Assembly (NCBI RefSeq): GCF_000255115.2
Contig: NC_018068.1
Coordinates: 2,389,977-2,453,976, forward strand
Reading direction: 5' to 3'
DNA length: 64,000 bases
Source of the DNA: Desulfosporosinus acidiphilus SJ4
Lineage (GTDB): Bacteria > Bacillota > Desulfitobacteriia > Desulfitobacteriales > Desulfitobacteriaceae
Positions 58,849 through 64,000 of this stretch are shown here, one piece after another (position 1 is the stretch's first letter; every line of letters starts with the position of its first letter). The position numbers and the translations under genes are program-made. The notes below the pieces were generated by a model. It was not told where the DNA came from. It saw nothing but the letters and a program-made list of their open reading frames with translations, and ran no database searches.

Positions 58849-61260
58849 TTGAGTATGAATGAAGAGACAATAAGTCAACGCCCATTGGAAGAAGTCCTGC
58901 CTGAATCGTTCTTAGGCTATTCCAAACATGTCATTTTACAGAGAGCAGTTCCGGACGTTCGTGATGGGTTAAAACCCGTACATCGCCGAATTCTCTACTC
59001 TATGGACGAAATCGGGATGTCTCCCGATAAGCCTTACAGTAAATCTGCCCGACTGGTCGGAGATTGCATGGGGAAATATCATCCCCATGGTGATTCATCG
59101 ATTTATGAATCAGCTGTTCGTATGGCGCAGCCCTGGGCAATTCGCTATCCTTTGGTGGATGGCCAAGGAAATTTTGGCTCTATCGATGGCGATAATGCAG
59201 CAGCCATGCGTTACACCGAAATGAGAATGACCCCCTTAGCGCAATTGATGACTCAAGATCTTGATAAAAACACAGTGCTTTTCAAGGCAAATTATGATCA
59301 GCGCCTGAAAGAACCTGTCGTTCTTCCCAGCCCCTTCCCTAATTTATTAATCAATGGGGGATCTGGAATTGCCGTTGGCATGATGTCAAATATTCCTCCC
59401 CATAATTTAAAGGAAGTCGTAGCAGGTTTAATCCAGCAGATTGACCATCCGGACACCACCGTGGAAGAGCTTCTGGAAAAAGTGAAAGGTCCTGATTTTC
59501 CCACAGGCGGCTTGATCATAGGAACTGATGGAATTATCAGCGCTTATAAAACCGGTCGTGGAAAAGTGACCATGCGTGGTAAGGCAGTAATAGAACAAGG
59601 TAAAAGTGGCAAAAATTTGATCGCCATTACTGAAATACCTTTTCAAGTTAATAAATCGACCTTAGCATCTAAAATTGAGGCCCATGCTGATTCCGGAAAA
59701 ATCTCTGGAATTAGCGAGGTTCGTGATGAATCGGATCGCGAAGGGATTCGCTTGGTAGTGGAATGCCGCAAAGAAGCGGATCCTCTGGAAGTTTTACGCA
59801 ATCTATATAAATACACTCAGATGGAGGAGACCTTCGGTATCATTAATCTTGTCATTACCCCAGATGGGACACCGAAAGTTTTAGGATTAAAAGAAATTAA
59901 TGCGGCTTTCATTGAACACCGGAAAATAGTTGTAACGAAGCGAACTAAGTTTGAATTGGAAAAAGCAAAACATCGAATCCACATACTTGAAGGTTTAATG
60001 ATTGCCATCAATCATCTTGATGAGGTTATTGAAATCATACGTTCCAGTAAAACTCCGGCTCTGGCTAAAGCTGCGCTGATGACGCGATTTGAGCTTTCAG
60101 AAATTCAGTCTCAGGCTATTCTGGATCTGAAACTTCAGACCCTGACAAACTTTGAACTGGATGGGATACGTCAGGATTATGACGATACCTTACGGTTAAT
60201 TTCAGAATTAGAAGGTATCCTAGCAGATGTTTCTAAGGTCTTTCAAATTATTAAACATGAACTTAAAGACATCGCCGATAAGTATGGGGATGAACGACGA
60301 ACTCGTATTATGCCGGAAGAAATGAGAAATACGTTTGATCTCAGTTCCTTTGAGGAGGTTGAACATCCCTTTGAAGTCATACTTACTAAGCAGGGATATA
60401 TCAAGCGAATTCCCCTGCCAAGCAAGAATATAAAAACAATGCCCGCTCTATCGTTTAAAGATGGTGACGTTGTCTCCTTAAAAGTTTCGGCAACAGATCA
60501 AGAGACACTATACTTTTTCACGCAAACAGGTAATTTTTACTGCATAAAAGCCAAGACTGTACCTGAAGCAGGCCCTAAAGAGAAAGGCAGCCCGCTGAGT
60601 AATTTACTCCAACTTCAAGCAGAGGAAACCATTGCAGCAATATTATCTGTGAAAGAGGGGACAGATCAGAGTTATTTTATCTTTATAACTCAAGAGGGAC
60701 AAGTCATGCGAAGTCCTGTTAAAGATTTTGTTCACGCCCGCAATGCCGAAGGCATGGGACTCAAAGAAAATGATGTCCTAACCAGGGTGTTTATAGGAAC
60801 AGATGCTGGAGAACTATTTATTGCCACCTATTATGGACAGGCCATTCGCTTCCCGTTAACGGATATTAACCCTATGGGGCGCAAAGCGCGGGGTATGAAG
60901 GGGATTACTCTGAATGAAGGTGATCGGGTCGTCGATGCACTATTATTAATGCCTGAAAATCCTTTGGGTGACCTTGTGACGCTCACAGAACGAGGATATA
61001 TTAAACGAACGTCCTTTGAAGAGTTTAAACCTCAGTCTCGAGCAGGCAAAGGCATCGCCATCACCAAAGTGAGTGCTGAGAAAATTGGATATTTAACAGA
61101 CATCACCCGGGCTAATGAGGAGGATTCTTTAGAAATTCTTCAAGTAGAGGGTGACGTTACGAAAATCGAAATAAAAAGCCTTAAAGTAGAATCTCGTGCA
61201 AAATCCGGGTCACAATGGATACCCGTTTTACACAACAATTTTGCTTTAGGAATGTTTTAG
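58849..61260 (+). CDS. parC: Type IIA topoisomerase subunit A (ParC-like)
   Basis: TTG at 58849 has AAAGGAGG ten bases before it (ATG 58855 is six bases further). The 803-residue protein carries the breakage-reunion core: DVRDGLKPVHRRILYSMDE near residue 35, KYHPHGDSSIYESAVRMAQ near 74 and the active Tyr in AAAMRYTEMRMTPLA near residue 122. A six-blade C-terminal domain follows. In the first blade, where gyrase has QRRGGxG, the sequence runs GYIKRIPLPSKNIKTMPALS, so the GyrA box is absent. That supports topoisomerase IV. It starts 23 bases after the parE-like stop. Confidence 0.9.
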   Translation: MSMNEETISQRPLEEVLPESFLGYSKHVILQRAVPDVRDGLKPVHRRILYSMDEIGMSPDKPYSKSARLVGDCMGKYHPHGDSSIYESAVRMAQPWAIRYPLVDGQGNFGSIDGDNAAAMRYTEMRMTPLAQLMTQDLDKNTVLFKANYDQRLKEPVVLPSPFPNLLINGGSGIAVGMMSNIPPHNLKEVVAGLIQQIDHPDTTVEELLEKVKGPDFPTGGLIIGTDGIISAYKTGRGKVTMRGKAVIEQGKSGKNLIAITEIPFQVNKSTLASKIEAHADSGKISGISEVRDESDREGIRLVVECRKEADPLEVLRNLYKYTQMEETFGIINLVITPDGTPKVLGLKEINAAFIEHRKIVVTKRTKFELEKAKHRIHILEGLMIAINHLDEVIEIIRSSKTPALAKAALMTRFELSEIQSQAILDLKLQTLTNFELDGIRQDYDDTLRLISELEGILADVSKVFQIIKHELKDIADKYGDERRTRIMPEEMRNTFDLSSFEEVEHPFEVILTKQGYIKRIPLPSKNIKTMPALSFKDGDVVSLKVSATDQETLYFFTQTGNFYCIKAKTVPEAGPKEKGSPLSNLLQLQAEETIAAILSVKEGTDQSYFIFITQEGQVMRSPVKDFVHARNAEGMGLKENDVLTRVFIGTDAGELFIATYYGQAIRFPLTDINPMGRKARGMKGITLNEGDRVVDALLLMPENPLGDLVTLTERGYIKRTSFEEFKPQSRAGKGIAITKVSAEKIGYLTDITRANEEDSLEILQVEGDVTKIEIKSLKVESRAKSGSQWIPVLHNNFALGMF

Positions 61261-61261
61261 G

Positions 61262-61398
61262 ATATTTTCACTATCAGACCTCTAGGATACCGGGCGACTT
61301 ACTGCTCCCTGCAGAAATAAACCTTCTGAGGGACAAGTAAACTTTTGTTATTTGATTTCCACGAGCGTAAATGCAATTAGCTACCGCTGCTCTTAAAT
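61262..61398. repeat. Dispersed intergenic repeat (copy R6), cut by the IS
   Basis: It begins with CACTATCAGACCTC just after parC, the post-terminator TCAGA motif, and continues to GAGCGTAAATGCAATTAGC and CTACCGCTGCTC, which resemble R4. The IS inserted at its right part. Confidence 0.4.
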
Positions 61399-63035
61399 AG
61401 GGATTACTGAATAACCTCGAAACCTGCATGGGAGTAGGAACTAAGGCCATTTTCGTGGTATAATAAAGCAAGATAAAGGATGAATATGGTCGAAAAACCT
61501 TGCAGATGGGGGACGAAAATGTACCGAAAACCTACAGGTCAAATTAGCTTACTCGAAGACTTCAGATTTTTTGCAGGCGGCAAACTTGATGCGAATAACC
61601 GTTGGGTCAAGATGGCCGATTTGATTCCCTGGAACGTTGTTGAAGAGCGATATGCTTCTCATTTCCCAAAGCATACTGGAAATGTTGCGAAACCAGTTCG
61701 TGTCGCATTGGGTGCCCTCATCATCAAAGAAAAGTGTGGATTTTCCGACGAAGAAACCGTCCAACAAATCATGGAAAACCCCTATTTGCAATACTTCATC
61801 GGGCTGGAGGAATTTCAAACCACTCCACCGTTCGATTCATCGAGTATGGTCCATTTTCGGAAACGCCTCGACGCTAAGGTAATTGCTGAACTGAACGAAG
61901 CCTTATGTAAGGGAGAAACAAAGACGGAAACTGAAGATCATAAAGATCAAAACACTCCCCCACCAAGTTCAGGTTGTACAGACGACAATCGTCGTGAAGA
62001 TCAAGCAAGCAGTGAGCAACCACCCCAACAAAACCACGGAAAACTCATTTTGGATGCCACATGCACCCCGGCCGATGTGAAATATCCCACGGATTTTTCT
62101 CTACTAAATGACGCACGGGAAAAGTTAGAGGCCATGGTGGACACCTTGCATGAGAATCAAATAGGGAAAGAGCTCAAGCCAAGAACCTATCGACAAAAGG
62201 CACGTAAACTCTATCTGAAGTTAGAAAAGAATCGGAAACCCAGAAGTCGTGAAATCCGCAAGGCCATTCGGAAACAGCTGAGCTTCGTTACAAGAGACCT
62301 TCAGATCGTCTTGAAACTATCAGCCAAGTACCCAGAAGGACTCAGTAAACGGCAGCAAAAAGACTTAGAAACCATACAAACACTCTTTGAACAGCAAAAA
62401 ACCATGTATGACAAACGAGTCCACACTATAGAAGAGCGTATCGTGAGCATTAGCCAACCGCATGTTCGCCCGATTGTGAGGGGTAAAAAAACAGCAGCCA
62501 CAGAATTTGGAGCGAAAGTTGCCATAAGTATCGTCAACGGATTTGCTTGGATCGAGAAGTTGAGTTGGGAAGCCTTTAATGAGGGCACCACCCTGATTGA
62601 TTCGGTAGAAACCTATAAGGAGCGCCATGGAAACTATCCTGAATCCGTGATTGCCGATAAAATATATCGGAACCGAGACAACCTGCAGTACTGCAAGTTA
62701 CATGGCATTCGGCTTAACGGGCCCAAACTAGGTCGACCCTCGAAGGATAAAAAAGAGCATTTAGAACAAAGGCGGCTAGAGAAACAAGAGGCAGGCCTAA
62801 GAAATGCAGTCGAGGCGAAATTCGGTGAAGGAAAACGTCGTTATGGACTAGGTCGAATAATGGTACGTCTCAAAGAAACGAGTGAGACGGTCATTGGCTT
62901 ACAGTTCATCATCATGAACCTGGGGAAGCGCCTCCGGGATCTTTTGTACCTTTTTTGGGAAACGCCTTTTTTCGAGTTGGGAGATTTTGTTTGTTGCCTA
63001 GAAACTAAAAATATGGGGACTGTTCAGTAATCCCT
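61399..63035 (+). mobile_element. Intact IS5/IS1182-like insertion sequence
   Basis: Terminal inverted repeats are AGGGATTACTGAA at 61399-61411 and TTCAGTAATCCCT at 63023-63035, exact over 13 bases with weaker matching inward. AAAT on both outer sides (61395-61398 and 63036-63039) is the probable 4-bp target duplication. Total 1637 bp with one transposase gene on the plus strand. No disrupted gene is apparent. The clean ends and open transposase suggest a recent insertion. Confidence 0.85.
61519..63030 (+). CDS. Transposase, IS5/IS1182-like DDE
   Basis: The start at 61519 (MYRKPTGQISLLEDF) has GGGGGAC seven bases upstream; an ATG at 61480 is possible but has no spaced site. About 503 residues. 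The N-terminal DUF772-like region (KPVRVALGALIIKEK, EETVQQIMENPYLQYFIGL) is followed by DDE residues in LILDATCTPADVKYP, VIADKIYRNRDN and AVEAKFGEGKRRYGLGRI. A charged spacer with coiled-coil lies between. It should cut at the inverted repeats of the element. The frame is intact. Confidence 0.9.
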   Translation: MYRKPTGQISLLEDFRFFAGGKLDANNRWVKMADLIPWNVVEERYASHFPKHTGNVAKPVRVALGALIIKEKCGFSDEETVQQIMENPYLQYFIGLEEFQTTPPFDSSSMVHFRKRLDAKVIAELNEALCKGETKTETEDHKDQNTPPPSSGCTDDNRREDQASSEQPPQQNHGKLILDATCTPADVKYPTDFSLLNDAREKLEAMVDTLHENQIGKELKPRTYRQKARKLYLKLEKNRKPRSREIRKAIRKQLSFVTRDLQIVLKLSAKYPEGLSKRQQKDLETIQTLFEQQKTMYDKRVHTIEERIVSISQPHVRPIVRGKKTAATEFGAKVAISIVNGFAWIEKLSWEAFNEGTTLIDSVETYKERHGNYPESVIADKIYRNRDNLQYCKLHGIRLNGPKLGRPSKDKKEHLEQRRLEKQEAGLRNAVEAKFGEGKRRYGLGRIMVRLKETSETVIGLQFIIMNLGKRLRDLLYLFWETPFFELGDFVCCLETKNMGTVQ

Positions 63036-63126
63036 AAATAGCAGAAGAGTTTTATTGTATAACTCGAATGCTTGAACAACATACTAAAGGATAATGCCGA
63101 AAAGGTGTAAAAGGGAGGATGAATTA

Positions 63127-63396
63127 ATGGAAACTTTCGATGTTACAGTTAACGGATCCGGTTTTGATCCGGAATATAACTTTAACAACTACGCTTTAAC
63201 ACTCATCTTCCATAATGGCGGAAACGAAAAGACCGTAAGGGCCAATTTGCGCTATTATCCTGCAAATGATCAATGGGACCTTAATCCTATCTTTTATGAG
63301 TATTCAGAGGATGAGAAGAGAGAATTAATTACCCAAATTGTTGAAAATGACAATTTTAAAACTGTTTTCGAAGATCCTACGAACGTGTTAATGTAA
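63127..63396 (+). CDS. Small acidic protein of unknown function
   Basis: ATG at 63127 with GGGAGG upstream; 89 residues, starts METFDVTVNGSGFDPEYNFN. It is acidic, has no membrane segment, and contains a likely beta-rich N-terminal half (ALTLIFHNGGNEKTVRANLRYYP) and an acidic C-terminal helix. I do not recognise a family. It stands alone after the IS. The next gene starts about 130 bases later. Confidence 0.6.
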   Translation: METFDVTVNGSGFDPEYNFNNYALTLIFHNGGNEKTVRANLRYYPANDQWDLNPIFYEYSEDEKRELITQIVENDNFKTVFEDPTNVLM

Positions 63397-63524
63397 CTGA
63401 TTTTAACGTCATATGGGGAAGGAGGATGTGCCTGGCACTAACTCCTTCAAATTTTAATGTATGGACTTTTCTGACTCCTTGAAGTATGCTATATGCAAAA
63501 TATTTAGCAGAGGACTGATTAATC

Positions 63525-64000
63525 CTGTCGCAAAATGATGAACGGGTTGCTTATAGTTCCCCAAAGTTAAATTCGACACAAGGTATAGGAAAATTAGCAA
63601 ACCCGAAAAAAATTGAACTGATGCAATTTGTAAAAAATAATATAATCTTAGTGTTCATGGTTCTTTCAATTTTAGCTAAGTTTATCTTATTTCTAGGCTT
63701 AGTTAATAATGATAATTCTTCTAAATTCAATTTTATGAAGGCATTTTATAGTTTTAGTTCGCCTCCGCCGCTTATTGTTTATATTTCCATGATTCTCATA
63801 CCACTGAGCTTTAGCTTCTTATTTCGAGGGCATTTGCGATTTTGGTTCATGATGCTCTGCAATATTTTAATGACTTCATTAGTTCTTGCTGACTTAATGT
63901 ATTATAGGGGTTTCAATAGTTTTATTTCTCCCTATATCCTTAGTCAAACAACGAATCTTGATAATTTATCAAGCAGTATCATTTCAATGCTGCGGCCGAT
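63525..64000 (+). CDS. LtaS-like sulfatase membrane protein, 3' partial
   Basis: A frame open to the right edge begins after TGA at 63516-63518. No ATG/GTG/TTG lies at its head; CTG 63525 with AGAGGA upstream or ATG 63621 are the start options. From 63621 it encodes about five hydrophobic segments (NNIILVFMVLSILAKFILFL, YISMILIPLSFSFLF, FMMLCNILMTSLVLADLMYY) and then the segment YRGFNSFISPYILSQTTNLDNL, which is the usual link between the N-terminal membrane part and the extracellular sulfatase domain of lipoteichoic-acid-synthase-type proteins. The catalytic domain is outside the window. Confidence 0.7.
   Translation, partial: MSQNDERVAYSSPKLNSTQGIGKLANPKKIELMQFVKNNIILVFMVLSILAKFILFLGLVNNDNSSKFNFMKAFYSFSSPPPLIVYISMILIPLSFSFLFRGHLRFWFMMLCNILMTSLVLADLMYYRGFNSFISPYILSQTTNLDNLSSSIISMLRP

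Noticed and set aside
1-64000. CRISPR arrays, rRNA or tRNA genes, prophage modules
   Set aside because: No regularly spaced identical repeats, no cloverleaf-type sequences and no phage structural, integrase or lysis genes were seen.

Overview
The window looks like a chromosome segment of a Gram-positive, spore-forming-type sulfate reducer of the Desulfosporosinus/Desulfitobacterium group (Peptococcaceae). The reasons are a complete dissimilatory sulfate activation and APS reduction locus in its Firmicutes form (QmoAB followed by a soluble HdrD-like protein, no QmoC), low-GC DNA, strong AGGAGG ribosome binding sites with many GTG/TTG starts, and Firmicutes-type regulators. The species is inferred from gene content only.

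Layout. (1) 1-14526, sulfate reduction: a membrane HdrD/DsrK-like iron-sulfur protein cut by the left edge, a first aprB with a frameshifted aprA, a YlbF-family gene, then qmoA-qmoB-hdrD-like, sat and a second, intact aprBA. The two aprBA copies are direct repeats 9967 bp apart that flank the YlbF gene, qmo, hdrD-like and sat genes. (2) 15.4-28.7 kb, an accessory stress/anion region: split chromate-type transporter, four universal-stress-protein paralogues, three paralogues of a family I do not recognise, a TauE/SafE exporter with a partner membrane protein, and a SulP transporter. Five sites here share one promoter architecture (TTGAT-N10-TTGAT box, then TAGACA-N17/18-TAATCT-like), and a hairpin followed by CTAAGAAATTTGAC recurs. 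(3) 28.9-43.1 kb, a sigma-54 acyl-CoA catabolic regulon: three canonical -24/-12 promoters drive (MFS + PrpR-type activator), (CoA transferase + MFS + acyl-CoA dehydrogenase) and (hydroxyacyl-CoA dehydrogenase + enoyl-CoA hydratase + thiolase), followed by a second sigma-54 activator and a PaaI-type thioesterase. (4) 43.1-52.7 kb: M29 aminopeptidase, cupin, and a tellurite/toxic-anion (Ter-like) group with a TerD-Zn ribbon-TerB fusion, a double YceG protein and TelA. (5) 53.0-56.7 kb: MarR regulator, Old-Yellow-Enzyme-type reductase and a ferredoxin-domain protein. (6) 56.9-64.0 kb: a second type IIA topoisomerase pair (parE/parC-like), an intact IS5/IS1182-like element, a small unknown gene and the start of an LtaS-like sulfatase cut by the right edge.

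How the parts work together. Sat activates sulfate to APS and AprBA reduces it, with electrons probably passed through QmoAB and the HdrD-like subunit; SulP and TauE/SafE proteins may move sulfate or sulfite. The sigma-54 operons look like uptake, CoA activation and beta-oxidation of an organic acid that could supply electrons. Most intergenic spaces carry terminators, and many carry members of a dispersed repeat family.

The best candidates for something undescribed are the shared promoter/hairpin module with its tiny ORFs at 25.6 kb, the unknown three-member family next to the Usp paralogues, and the sigma-54 regulon with a shared upstream site and a 20-residue translationally coupled leader ORF. 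All positions and motifs were read by eye; no database search or computation was run.
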